From: Utricularia gibba
Taxonomy: Eukaryota; Streptophyta; Magnoliopsida; Lamiales; Lentibulariaceae
Assembly: GCA_002189035.1 (NCBI GenBank)
Contig: NEEC01000063.1
Location: 1 to 38,022, forward strand
Length of the DNA: 38,022 bases
Direction of reading: 5' to 3'
The notes beneath the pieces were generated by a model. The model ran no database searches and was not told where the DNA came from. It saw only the letters and a program-made list of their open reading frames with translations. The position numbers were made by a program, and so were the translations under genes. Each line of letters opens with the position of its first letter. Position 1 is the stretch's first letter. Positions 1 to 10,380 of the stretch are shown in pieces.

Positions 1-994
1 CTGTATTTGGACATTCCCCTGGAGAACCCACTACTCTTCCTGCAGCAGACACAATGGGTAAACGCTAAAGGAATATGAGACAACCTTAAGAGGAAAATTG
101 AAGTTACCTTCGGAGTGATGCTAAATACTCCTCCCTTGAAACATTTTGCATTTCCTCAAGGTCCCTGGCATAGTCTTTTACCTGCATTTCTATGTAGGTC
201 ATAAAAGGAAGAAGAACATATAACTGCAAAGAAAAAGACATTACTTGAAAGTTAATATGTGTTCCGGGGCCCCAGTATTTTAAGGCAGCTAGATCATATG
301 CTCTTGCTGCAGCTTCCTCTTCATCATAGCACCTTAATACAGAGTTCACAAAATTTTACCAACAGCCCTTTTTCCAAGATTCAAGCGACAAAAATGACAT
401 ACACTTACCCAAGTAAACTACCCAAAGGAATCACAGATGGAAGTTCAGTTTTCCAATGACGAAGCGGTTAAGGGAAACAGGAGATAAGTTAGAAACTCAT
501 GTATACAATCAACAGCACCAACTGGCACACGAATCAAATACAGTACCTTGTTTTCCTTTCTTATTTTGGATTTCGTTCCAAGTGCTTTTATCCCAAAGAT
601 GCGCTTCATATCTGCCCGTCCATCTATGCCTGCGCGTGTTTAAGGAAGATATCCCATTTAACTGTTAAAAATCCCACAGCGGGAAATAGGGTTCTCAGGA
701 GCACACACCCAGTTCTCCGCAGGACACCCAAGATTAGAAAGCGTTTACAAACTTTACTACAAGAGCTAATTGATCATACCTGGTAACGCCTCGATAAATG
801 GAGCTGCGTTTCCCAGCAGTGCATGGCGGCATTCTGCTTATTCGATCTTTGGCAGTGCATCCTCTTTCTTTCTTCGCTTTCTTAATCCCTCGGAAGAGTA
901 GCTGTTGATCGCTCCATAAAGACGCCCCAGCCTCAGAGCTCGCTAGACCGCCAGACGCTTCGGGTCTCACTGCTTTCTCTGATGATGAGGCCAT
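1..994 (-). CDS. AP2-like transcription factor (At2g41710 type), 3' part outside window
   Basis: Nuclear AP2/ERF-superfamily DNA-binding protein. The N-terminus closely resembles Arabidopsis At2g41710 from memory, with the conserved stretches [16 protein letters not shown] and [17 protein letters not shown] just before the AP2 domain. Minus-strand exons inferred from GT-AG signals: 994-780 (start ATG 994-992), 629-547 ([17 protein letters not shown]), a 9-base micro-exon 417-409 encoding VYL, 332-245 ([20 protein letters not shown]), 181-108 ([19 protein letters not shown]), and 39-1, which opens the linker to the second, degenerate AP2 domain (KSSGFSRG). The gene runs off the left edge. An upstream in-frame ATG at 1045 is possible, but MASSSEK at 994 fits the family start. 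Oddity: the micro-exon to 332-245 junction is one base short, so the frame is lost near 328-333. A telo-box core (AAACCCTA, minus strand) lies near 1319-1326 upstream. The family call is firm; the exact orthologue is not. Confidence 0.9.
409..417 (-). other. 9-base micro-exon (VYL) of the AP2 gene
   Basis: The sequence TTTACTTGG on the minus strand is preceded by an AG acceptor (419-418) and followed by a GTAAGT donor (408-403). It encodes the VYL of the AP2 core between KKGKQ and G-x-YDEEE. Nine-base exons at this position are a known conserved feature of AP2/WRI1-like genes. Gene finders usually miss it. Confidence 0.85.
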
Positions 995-1049
995 AGGACC
1001 TGCTGGGAACTCGAAATCGATCGGGTCAATGAAAACGGGACACAATCCA

Positions 1050-2381
1050 AACCAAAAAGCGCAAGAACTTGAAATTTCGAGAACACCTCAAGCGCGCAAC
1101 ATCAACGGCGTTCGTGGGACATTTTTCCTAGGAGTCAACTTTTTTCCATGTTTCCCAAAACCGCCCAAGGTTCTCCACAGTCGGCAAGAGAGACTACGCA
1201 GTACGCGTGAGGCGTTCAACGTTATCCAGGAGCTCCCTTAAATTTGAATTTGAAGTTCAACTTCAACTTGACTCAAGAAAACAGAAAGTTCAGTAGGATA
1301 CATTTTCAAGGCGGGATCTAGGGTTTATGTCGTGTATATTTTATGATAAAACGTGTCGGTATGGAATAATTTATTTCATTCAAAAAATGACTACAAATTT
1401 AGAAAGCTTATTATTTTTTAAAATTATCTACTCTTATTTTCTATTTATTCAAATATTATTTGAGAATCAAAATTAGATAGAACATTCATTCCACAAAGGC
1501 GGTTCTTTGAATTCAATTTAAAGACAAATAATTTAAAATCTTGAAACTCAATATAATAAAGAACAAAACAAACAGTTCAAATTTGAATATTTGTATAAAT
1601 TTTAAATCTATTTAACTTTTTTTTAAAATAGAAGAGGGCTGCATTCTATTTAACTATTTAATATAGAAAAATAAATATATTGTTTTTATATCTTTTATAC
1701 TAGGATCAATTTTTATGATCATTTTATCATACATTCAAAGATAGAGAAGAATGGTCATTTTTCTAATATATTCTAACTATAGTGAATGTCCTTGGGGTTC
1801 TACTATTCCAAAATACTTACTGGTTTTTAGACAATAAATATTCTCTTGGAAAATAGTTTTTAGAGAAATGATCATTCATTTGTTGAAATTATTTTACCAA
1901 ATACGAATTAAAAAATGGTAGGAATTAAACTCAATGTTTTCTTTAAAGAATCTAAGAATTTATTTAAAACAATTTTATTATCAAATGACCCTCATTTTCC
2001 CAGTTGTGCAAGTGTTGATATTCTTTTGAATCTATTTCCTGCTGGTAAATATCGACGTCGAGGATGTTCGAGAATGTTCTGGACTAATTGGGGCAGTCCA
2101 TGGACGTGATGCGACCCGTAAACGAATTCCCGCCACACATGCATTTACTATTATTATTTTTAGCAATCAGGACACCCACCTACAATTACATGCACCCCCC
2201 AGTGTGGTCCCGTCCCAGTCATCTTGGCCACGACGGGGGATATTATGTAATGGCGTGGACACGTCATCTTCGAACACGTACTCGTGGGGTGTGCGCTGTT
2301 TATGGCGGCTACTCTCCCTCCCCGCCGCGTGTGGAGCTGCTGATAAAAGCAGTTCCCTTTCTCCTGCGCACAAGAAAACGG
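1050..2381. promoter_or_regulatory. Divergent intergenic region between AP2-like and ACR genes
   Basis: No gene is seen here. About 1400-2040 is very AT-rich and featureless. The right part, 2050-2381, becomes GC-rich and should hold the ACR promoter and leader. It contains two ACGT-core boxes close together (GACACGTCAT 2258-2267, ACACGTAC 2274-2281), which bZIP/ABRE-type factors may bind. The left part should carry the AP2-gene promoter, with a TAGGGTTTA telo-box core on the plus strand near 1319-1327. No start site can be fixed from sequence alone. Confidence 0.5.
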
Positions 2382-4030
2382 ATGGGGGTGATGATGATGA
2401 TGAACGACGACGCCGTTTTGATCGACAAGGGGAAGAATCCCGGCGACCCCCACGTCATCACCGTGAATTGCCCCGATAAAACGGGACTGGGCTGTGATAT
2501 CTGTCACACTATCCTCGATTTCGGCCTCTACATCACCAAAGGAGGTCCTGATTTTTGCTTTCCCGCTGCTCTCGCTTTCTTTTGTTCCTGATTTTGCTCT
2601 TCTCGACTCCCTGTTCCAGATGTTTCCACAGATGGGAAGTGGTGTTACGTGGTTTTCTGGGTGGTTCCTTCACCTGGGTCTCATGTCATGTGGGTGAATC
2701 TGAGAGACAGATTGCTGTCCATCTGCCCACCATCGCTACCGCAGTTCTATGCTCCAAACCCTTGCGCCCCTTCTTCCCCTGTTTACCTCCTCAAGTTCCG
2801 TAGCCTCGATAGAAAGGGATTGCTACACGGTGATTATGATGCCCTTTTAACCAATTCTCTGTTTCTGCTTCGCGCTCTCATTCCGAGCTTTTGCATCCAG
2901 ATGTCACACGCGTCCTCCACGAGCTCGAGCTTGGGATTCAGAGAGTTAAAGTGAGCACAACCCCAGATGGGTGCGTCCTCGATCTCTTCTTCATAAGGGA
3001 TAATCTGTAAGTTGTTCCACTTGATATTCAGTTCACTAAGTTCGAGAACCATTTTGATGATGATGGGGTCGAATCTCAGGTCGCTGCTGCATTTGAGCTC
3101 TAGACAAGAGGAGACATGTGAGAAGCTGCGGAGTGTGCTCGGAGACTCCATCATAGGGTGTGAAATTCAGTTACCAAGTTCTCAATATGAGAGTCTTCAG
3201 AGCACAAGTGCTTGTCTGTCTCCTGGAACTGCTGAAGAAATGTTCAGATCCACCTTGTTGGAGAGGGATACCAGATTACAGGAACTCAGCACGGATGTGA
3301 CGGAGTTGAAACGAGCCAGTGTAAAAATCGACAATACCCTGAGCCCTGCCCACACATTGCTCCAGATCAGCTGCGTGGATCACAAGGGGTTTCTCTATGA
3401 TATCATGCGAACACTGAAAGATCATAGCATTCAGGTAGCAGTTCACCTCCTAGTCCCATGACCAAAAAGGCAGCCATTGTGATTTTCTTCAAGGTTTCTT
3501 TCTTGTTTTCTGGCCTTAGATATCATACGGGCGGTTTTCACCAGTGAGAAATGGCCACAGAGAATTGGATCTATTCATCCAACAAGACGGGAAGAAGATA
3601 GTAGACCCTGAGAAGCAAGCTGGTCTCTGCTCACGTTTGAAGCTGGAACTGCTGCATCCACTTCGAGTACTCATCACGAGCCGTGGTCCGGACACTGAGC
3701 TCTTGGTAGCTAACCCAGTGGAGCTGTCGGGAAGAGGAAGACCCCGAGTGTTCTATGACGTCACCTTCGCTCTGAAAACCCTGGGGATCTGCATATTCCT
3801 GGTAAATTTTCAACCATGCACACATAAGATTCAACTCAAACTTGCGAACAGAGGTTAAGTGTATGTGGGTTGTGATGTTTAACGTCAAACAGGCGGAGAT
3901 CGGGCGGCATTTAGCTGCAGGACGTGAATGGGAGGTGTACAGGTTTCTCCTGGATGACAACTGCAGCCCCAGGTCTCCGTCGAGCAAGTTGATTGTGGAC
4001 AAAGTTAGGAGAGCACTGATGGGCTGGTGA
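2382..4030 (+). CDS. ACT domain-repeat protein, ACR9/ACR10 type
   Basis: Predicted amino-acid-sensing regulator of the plant ACR family, built of tandem ACT domains and no catalytic domain. Six exons with clean GT-AG junctions and consistent phase: 2382-2544, 2620-2829, 2901-3006, 3080-3434, 3520-3801, 3893-4030 (TGA 4028-4030), giving 417 aa against about 410 in Arabidopsis. Landmarks: ACT1 near residue 19 (VNCPDKTGLGCDICHTILDF, then VSTDGKWCYVVFW), ACT2 near 112 (SLDRKGLLHDVTRVLHEL), ACT3 near 252 (CVDHKGFLYDIMRTLKDHSI), then RGPDTELLVANPVELSGRGR and a C-terminal ACT-like part (AEIGRHLAAGREWEVY). The start at 2382 is chosen because family members begin with MG shortly before the first ACT domain; the same frame is open upstream to 2088, but that part resembles nothing. 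Intact. Ligand and target are unknown; ACR9/10 have been linked to nitrogen and amino-acid signalling. Confidence 0.93.
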
Positions 4031-4068
4031 CTGTATATTAGGGTGGTTTCTCCGGTGTTAACTGCAGA

Positions 4069-4074
4069 AATAAA
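4069..4074 (+). terminator. Polyadenylation signal AATAAA of the ACR gene
   Basis: A canonical AATAAA lies 39 bases after the stop codon of the ACT-repeat gene. Plant poly(A) signals are loose, so cleavage may occur elsewhere. Confidence 0.5.
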
Positions 4075-4976
4075 ATGTCATGATTCCGCTCTTGTCTTCC
4101 TGCGGCGTAAATACGCAGCACAGTCCCCGATAAAGGTCACTATTCCACGGAACTTAAATGAATCAGGAGCCGGTTAGTTCATAGGATAACCGAGGTATAT
4201 CAAAACATCCATCTCCTCTGGTTCTGAAGAATATCCTAGCAACAGCCAGCCAACATCTTGTCACCCTGAACAAACCGAGTTTCCGCATTCTAACAGGGGA
4301 TATATTGGATACTATGTGTTGGCATGGGCTGGCATACATTTAACCAGAATCCCGGTTACCAACAATTCGGCTAAAATATGCATCACATTAAACAATGCAG
4401 CAGCCATAATTTTTCTGAAGGAATTATACCATTCAGAAAAAATCCTCCGAACGCAGAATTTCTCTACGACAGGAGCACAGAAGAGCTGAAAAACATGATG
4501 ATACCAACTCCTGAATATGGAAGCTCATTCGTACAGGAAGGGTCATTCCACAAAACAGGAGCCTGCCTTGTAAATAGGTCAACCAGGTCAGCTGAGGAGA
4601 TAATAAAGATAGCCACAATGGTAAAATGTTCACCAAGACGACTGCAGTAACACAGAATGCTTAGACCATCTCAATACCGCTGCCCTAGAAGGGTATCCCA
4701 CGACAACCCTTCAGATCCAAGGACGAGGGAGTGGCAGTAGATTCGTAGAATACAACTTTTCAGGAAAAAGATGTTCAAAATCTACAACACATCACGGGTA
4801 GAAATCCAAATGGAAGATAAAGCTGCCTAGACAACCACATTTCTTGGGCCAGAATTCAACTCCTTCACAATAATGCTCCTTGTAAACCGATTAACAAGGT
4901 CAAAGCAATTTGAACTTGGTAGATGAAGATAGCAATCAGAATCAGTAGGCTTACACACTTCCCAGACTGGAATTAG
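4075..4976. other. Convergent 3' region between ACR and ALY genes
   Basis: About 900 bases hold the ALY 3' UTR (minus) and possibly the end of the ACR transcript (plus). Open frames such as 4378-4650 show no protein-family resemblance and look like chance. Two stretches share a loose pattern (CTTGTAAA, AGGTCA and GATAGC around 4567-4616 and 4878-4936), perhaps an old small duplication. I see no RNA gene. Confidence 0.5.
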
Positions 4977-6334
4977 CTAAGACTGCATTGCATCTGCATG
5001 ATACTTCTCCAAGTCCGCGTCCAGATCATCAGCAGACACCTTCTCACCACGGGCCCTTCCCGTCCACGGCCCCTTCCAGACCCACGACCACGGCCACGTC
5101 CACCACTAAACGCTCGGGGAAAACCAGCTGTAGCTTGGCCACTGTTAGAACAGCATGCATCGTTAGATGTTACAGTAAACAGAAAGCTAAATATATAACA
5201 TGAAATGCTAACCACAAAAATGTAATATCTACTAAGCCAAATTCCAAGCACAGTGGCACAAACCTTTTACATTACAAGATCAGACAGAATGTATCCGAAA
5301 CGCATACCTAGGAGTAGCATAAGTGGGATTTGAAAAGGCCCCCAAAGGCAGAGCAGCAGCAGCAGCAGGGGTTGGCATGTTTGTTCCAACAAGCTCTAGT
5401 TGCATTGGCTTCCCATCAAGCTGAACGTTGTTATACTTTTTTATAGCTGCCACTGCATCTTGTCGTCGTGAGAACACTACTTCAGCTGTGCCCTAGATAA
5501 AAAGCTTTTCTTCTAAACCACGCAGAAAACAAGCTTCACAACCAACAGCTAACACTAGGTCAATTCGTGAACACTACCTTCGATCGACCACTTCTATCAT
5601 AATTCACAGAATATCTTTTCAGATCACCGACCTCCGCAAACAATTCCTGTAATTCCAGATACAGAAAGATCCCAACGAGGCTCAGCCACATAAATGAACA
5701 AATTATCTTAACATGTAAACAAACTAAAAGGCGGTAACACAAATAAAAGTCAAAGCCATCAGCTGCAGCCACAGAGTTGCATAATTATACACAAAAAAAC
5801 TTCAGTTCTAATACCACAGTTAATCGACTTATTAAGCAATAACATGTAACCACGGAAGTTCCTACAAACGGAACCGGAGGATGCTGAATATTTAATAGAA
5901 TCTACGCGCAGGAAAACTTCCATAAAAATGACAGAATAGCGACAACGGTTTTAATCTATACCTTAATGTCTTCATTGGATACCCCGTAATCCAAATTAGA
6001 GATGTAGAGCTTTGTCCCTGTCTCGATATTAGAAGATCGCCCTCCGGCTTGAAACATGTCATGACCCCAATTTGATTCAGGAGCCTACGAAAGAACCAAA
6101 AAGCTAAATATGGTAAATTTCGCCCAAAACTCACCTTCTAGTAAAACCATTGAAAGAAACAAGAACTCACCTTTGCAACGCATAAGGACCAGCACGATTA
6201 GCGACTCTAGCATTTTGGCGGCGGACAGGACCAGCACCCGCACCCCCACCGCCACGACCTCCGCCTCTAGAACCGGATTTTTTGTTGCTTTTGATGAGAT
6301 CATCGAGAGTCATGTCTAACGCAGCACCCGACAT
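4977..6334 (-). CDS. ALY: ALY/REF mRNA export adaptor (THO complex subunit 4)
   Basis: Nuclear RNA-binding adaptor that links the TREX complex and exon-junction complex to the export receptor. Minus-strand exons: 6334-6171, 6084-5962, 5646-5578, 5492-5308, 5141-4977 (TAG 4979-4977), about 235 aa. Domain order: N-terminal UAP56-binding motif (MSGAALDMTLDDLIK), Arg/Gly-rich linker, a single RRM with RNP2 LYISNL and an RNP1-like GTAEVVFS, a five-Ala run from a GCA repeat near 5355-5366, an RG-rich tail (GRGRGRGSGRGRGRE), and the C-terminal helix DDLDADLEKYHADAM that binds UAP56. Two one-base losses break the frame: at the start of exon 2 (GG at 6085-6084, GGG expected) and in the last exon (CCC after EG, CCCC expected, near 5056-5060). 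Both flanks of each stay conserved, so sequencing error or recent decay is possible. A telo-box lies in the leader. Confidence 0.93.
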
Positions 6335-6402
6335 CGTCTCTTAGCAGCGAATCTCGACGGCGATTTCGGAGACAGTCTGGAGAATCCAACTCACCCAAAA
6401 AT

Positions 6403-6410
6403 TAGGGTTT
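6403..6410 (-). promoter_or_regulatory. Telo-box (AAACCCTA) in the ALY leader
   Basis: The plus strand reads TAGGGTTT, so the minus strand, the coding strand of ALY, reads AAACCCTA about 70 bases upstream of its ATG. Telo-boxes close to the start site are typical of plant genes for translation and RNA processing. Confidence 0.55.
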
Positions 6411-6419
6411 CCAAAGGAT

Positions 6420-7640
6420 GCTTTCACAAATAACGCGTGAGGAGAACGCGATCGGTTTTGAATCCAGTATTTACGTCTTGTCTAGGGCTATCGGGCTGGC
6501 CTTCTGTCATGTTTACATAATCAGTCCTCCAGGACTTCACATATTATAATTCAACCACAAAGTTTACAAACAACACTTTCCCTCCCTATGATTTTAAAAA
6601 ATTGCTTCACCGCACCAGTAGGCGATACGTTTACGTTTCCGTAGTCGACAGCGTTGGGCGCACCCGAACCCCAACCCCACCACAGCCCCCAATTATGCAC
6701 ATGGGCTGGTTTAAATTAATTATTTTAAAAGTACATTCGTCCAATAAATTATAAATTTCTATTTTTTAAAAAATATAAATCACTCCTATTTAATAACAAA
6801 AAAGTTTTTACAATACTTTTCCAAAAAAAGAAATTATTTCACACAAAATTTAATATCAATTTAAATTTTTAATTAATGATTTAAATCTCACAAATTTTGA
6901 TATTGAATTCTTTTTCAAGTCTTAATTTTTTAAAACAATTTTTATTTTTTTAAAAATAATGATGACCACCATGAGATGAGATGAGCTACAAGTATCAATT
7001 GGTGTGAATGGAGCCATCATCAATGAGCTCCATTTAATCATTGCATATAACAAAGTCCTTCATCTACTATTCACATTGATTGATTCAACATTGTAGGCTC
7101 CTATGTATTTTAATACGTCATTAATATTGATTACTTTGGTTCCAATTGTACTTAATCTTGGTGGAGTAGGGTATTAGAATATATAAAAAATTATAAATCA
7201 ATATTAATCGATTGAATATAATTTTTTGTAATGTAATTTATGTTTTTTATATTCTTAAATTTTATATGTATTTATTTAATCTATTGAATTTTCAATTTAA
7301 ACAAAGAGCGATTAAGAGGATTTTGGCATCTAGAAAATCCGAAAAGAAAACTATAATTTTCAATCCTTGTTTGAAAGAGTTGAAATTTTTTTTTATTTTT
7401 TTGAGATATAAATATAGAGATATCCTTTTTAAAAATTGAATTTATTTCCTTTGGTGATAGGAATTAGGAGGGCCCACCAATAGATGAAGCCGATGTCGGA
7501 GTTGGGAAACTAACCAGGGTTAAGCCGAAACGCCTTGCAAAAGGCGCGACTAGGAAACCGGATCGGAGTCGGCGAGTTACCAAAATTACTTGCCGTTTTC
7601 AGTGGCTGCTCTGACTCTCTGTCATTGGGAAAGGAGAGAG
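6420..7640. promoter_or_regulatory. Divergent intergenic region between ALY and PUB genes
   Basis: No gene is seen. A TGGGCT site II-like motif occurs near 6704 on the ALY side. 6720-6960 and 7140-7440 are strongly AT-rich; the 75-codon frame at 7212 is low-complexity and not credible. 7480-7640 is GC-richer and probably includes the PUB promoter and start of transcription. Confidence 0.45.
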
Positions 7641-7642
7641 AC

Positions 7643-7711
7643 ATGGACCCCGACCAGTACCACCTCTCAGCTTGCGCTAATCTGGCTAAGCTTTTCGGGT
7701 TTTCCCGTTGA
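7643..7711 (+). CDS. Short upstream ORF (22 aa) ahead of the PUB gene
   Basis: A 22-codon frame beginning MDPDQYHLSA and ending TGA at 7709-7711 lies about 370 bases ahead of the main PUB start, in a GC-richer stretch that looks like transcribed leader. If transcription starts upstream of 7643 it is a candidate uORF able to dampen translation of the ligase. A GCAG/GTTG sequence just after it (7716-7724) could be a leader-intron donor. Conservation cannot be tested here. Confidence 0.3.
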   Translation: MDPDQYHLSACANLAKLFGFSR

Positions 7712-7783
7712 CTGCAGGTTGTTGCTCACGCTTTTCTCTTAGGAATTTTACATTTGCTTGCTTAATCTCGGATTCCGCCTGGT

Positions 7784-7808
7784 TGATTGTTGTTGTTGTT
7801 GTTGTTGT
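7784..7808 (+). repeat. (TTG)n microsatellite in PUB leader region
   Basis: About seven TTG/TTGT units lie in the putative 5' leader or leader intron of the PUB gene. T-rich simple repeats are common in plant leader introns. Confidence 0.8.
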
Positions 7809-8077
7809 TTTCTGGTTTTGATTTGGTTTTTGTAAGCGTTTTGTTATCTGAGTTGTGCGGTTTGCGTTCCTTGTGTTTTGGGAACTTGGTCTGGCGGTTT
7901 GGTAAGGAGGCTCTGGAATTATGGAGGTTTACTCCGTTTGACTCTTTTTCTCGTTCTTTTTTTTTCTTCTAGTTTTTCTCCTGAATTGGGGCTTGCCTGT
8001 GGTGTACAGCATCCGGGTGAGTGTTTGGAGATTTGTTGAGGATTGAAACGGATAGTTAGCTGGTCTCGTGCACCAGG

Positions 8078-10380
8078 ATGAGCTCCAAATCGTCACCGGC
8101 ATCTTCTTTTGGGCCCGATTGTGGCAGCAGCTTGAACTCTCACTACGTCAATGATCGGATAATGGAGGATGATCGAGTCGCCTTATCGCTCAGTCTAATC
8201 GATTTGGTGGGTGAAATATCTGCAATATCTGGGTATAGAAGCAGCGTCAAGAAGCAATATACGAATCTGGCTAGACGACTGAAGCTTCTGACGCCAATGT
8301 TTGAGGAAATTCGGGACAGCAAGGACCCTTTACCTGAAGAGACCATGAGAGCGTTGAGTTCCTTGCTGAGCGCTCTTGTGATGGCCAAGGACCTACTGCG
8401 CTTTGGCAGTGAAGGGAGCAAGATTTATTTGGTACGACTGAGTCTCACTGTTAAGCATAACCAAATTTTTTACTGCTGCTGTTGCCTCATTTCTGGTACT
8501 TGCAGATCTTGGAGAGAGATCAAGTTATAGTTAAATTCCAAGAAGTTACTAATGAATTAGAGAAAGCTCTTTGCAGCGTTTCCCTTGAGAAGCTTGACAT
8601 ATCAGATGAGGTGAAGGAGCAGGTAAATTTTACTTGATTTTCACTCCTGAAATGCAGTCTCTTCTAGTTTCGATACAGTTACTATTTTTATTCATGTATC
8701 ATCTGAGAACCATATTTACTTTCCCAGGTAGAACTCGTGCTTGCTCAGTTTCGAAGAGCCAAGGGAAGAGTTGATGCTCCGGATGTAGAGCTGTCTGAAG
8801 ATCTTTTGTCTCTTTATAACAACAATGCTGATGCTGATGACGAACTTGATGTATTGAGAAGGTGTGTGGATAAGCTACAGCTCTCCGGAGTAGCTGACTT
8901 AACTCAAGAATCATTAGCCCTACATGAAATGGTTGCGGCAACTGATGGGGATCCAGAGGAGCGGCTGGAAAAGATGTCAATGCTGCTTAAGAAAATCAAG
9001 GATTTTGTGCAGATAATGAGTCCAAACATCAATTCAGTTGAAGAAGAGAAGCTGGCCCCTGGAAGTACAGGTGACAAAACGTTGAAGAACCAGAAAAGTC
9101 TTAACGTACCAGATGATTTTCGGTGTCCTATTTCATTAGAGCTTATGAGGGATCCAGTCATCATCTCAACCGGACAGGTGAGGATGCGTAGTTTCTTTTG
9201 CTGTCTTAAGCTATTCTGGATTCTTAATCGTGGATCTTTTCTGATGGTTTCCATTAAAATCGGATTGTTTCGTGTTCAGACATATGAAAGGTCAAGCATT
9301 GAGAAATGGCTGGAAGCAGGGCATAGGACCTGCCCCAAGACACAGCTAGCTCTAACCACCAGTGAGCTCACACCAAATTATGTTCTCCGAAGCCTTATAG
9401 CACAATGGTGTGAGACTATGGGAATTGAACCTCCAAATAGACCACGATCCGCCCTCACCCAGGCTGACCATGAAATAGAATCTCTTCTCCAGAAGCTCAC
9501 ATCTGACAACCCTGATGATCAGCGAGCTGCAGCTGGTGAGATCCGCCTTCTCGCCAAACGCAACACAGATAACCGTTTGGCGATTGCTGAAGCTGGTGCG
9601 ATTCCTCTGCTGGTTCAGCTGTTGTCAACTCCTGATTCTCGCATTCAAGAGCATGCTGTTACTGCGCTGCTGAATCTCTCAATATGTGAAGATAACAAGG
9701 GTGCCATCATATCATCCGGTGCAGTTCCTGGCATAGTCGAAGTTCTGAAGAAGGGGAGCATGGAAGCTAGAGAAAATGCTGCAGCAACCCTATTCAGCCT
9801 CTCAGTTGTGGATGAAAACAAGATCACAATTGGTTCATCCGGAGCTATCCCACCTCTCGTGGCACTTCTTGAGGAAGGTAGTCAAAGAGGGAAGAAAGAT
9901 GCTGCAACTGCCCTCTTTAACTTGTGCATATACCAAGGTAACAAAGGAAAAGCTGTGCGAGCAGGAGTAATTTCTACTCTCATGAAACTGGTTACTGAAC
10001 CTCAAGGCAACATGGTAGATGAAGCATTGGCCATACTGGCAATATTAGTTGGGCACCCGGAAGGAAAGGCTGCCATTGGAGCAGCCGAGGCTGTGCCCAT
10101 TTTGGTCGATGTCATAGGCAATGGCTCTTCAAGGAACAAAGAAAACGCAGCAGCCGTGCTAGTACACCTCTGTTCAGGTGCTCAGCAGCACCTCATCGAG
10201 GCTCAAGAACTAGGGGTGGTGGCTCCTCTGCTTGATTTATCCCAGAATGGGACGGAAAGGGGCAAAAGGAAAGCTGCCCAACTGCTCGAACGGATCAACA
10301 GAATTGCAGAAAGCACAGAAACCGCCCCAGGCTCAAGCCGGCAGAGTCTGAAATCAGTCCCTGAACCCTCAGTCACCTGA
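8078..10380 (+). CDS. PUB13: U-box/ARM E3 ubiquitin ligase, PUB12/13/14 type
   Basis: Cytosolic RING-like E3 ligase; the PUB12/13/14 group includes ligases that ubiquitinate immune and hormone receptors such as FLS2. Four exons, all in phase: 8078-8431, 8506-8622, 8728-9177, 9280-10380 (TGA 10378-10380), 673 aa against about 630-660 in Arabidopsis. Order: an N-terminal UND helical region ([27 protein letters not shown]), then the U-box at about 284-358 ([55 protein letters not shown]), then about six armadillo repeats to about residue 640 ([74 protein letters not shown]). FRRAKGRVD and [20 protein letters not shown] favour PUB13 over PUB14. Intron 3 (9178-9279) is 102 bases with no in-frame stop, so its retention would insert 34 residues into the U-box. 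Intact. Confidence 0.95.

Noticed and set aside
2088-2381. N-terminal extension of the ACR gene (frame open from 2088)
   Set aside because: The extra about 98 residues resemble nothing in the family and cover the putative promoter; relatives start with MG just before the first ACT domain.
4378-4650. 90-codon plus-strand frame downstream of ALY
   Set aside because: No family resemblance; it lies antisense in the probable ALY 3' UTR and has no splice or promoter context.
7212-7439. 75-codon plus-strand frame
   Set aside because: Low-complexity F/I/L/K translation of AT-rich DNA; no gene signals.
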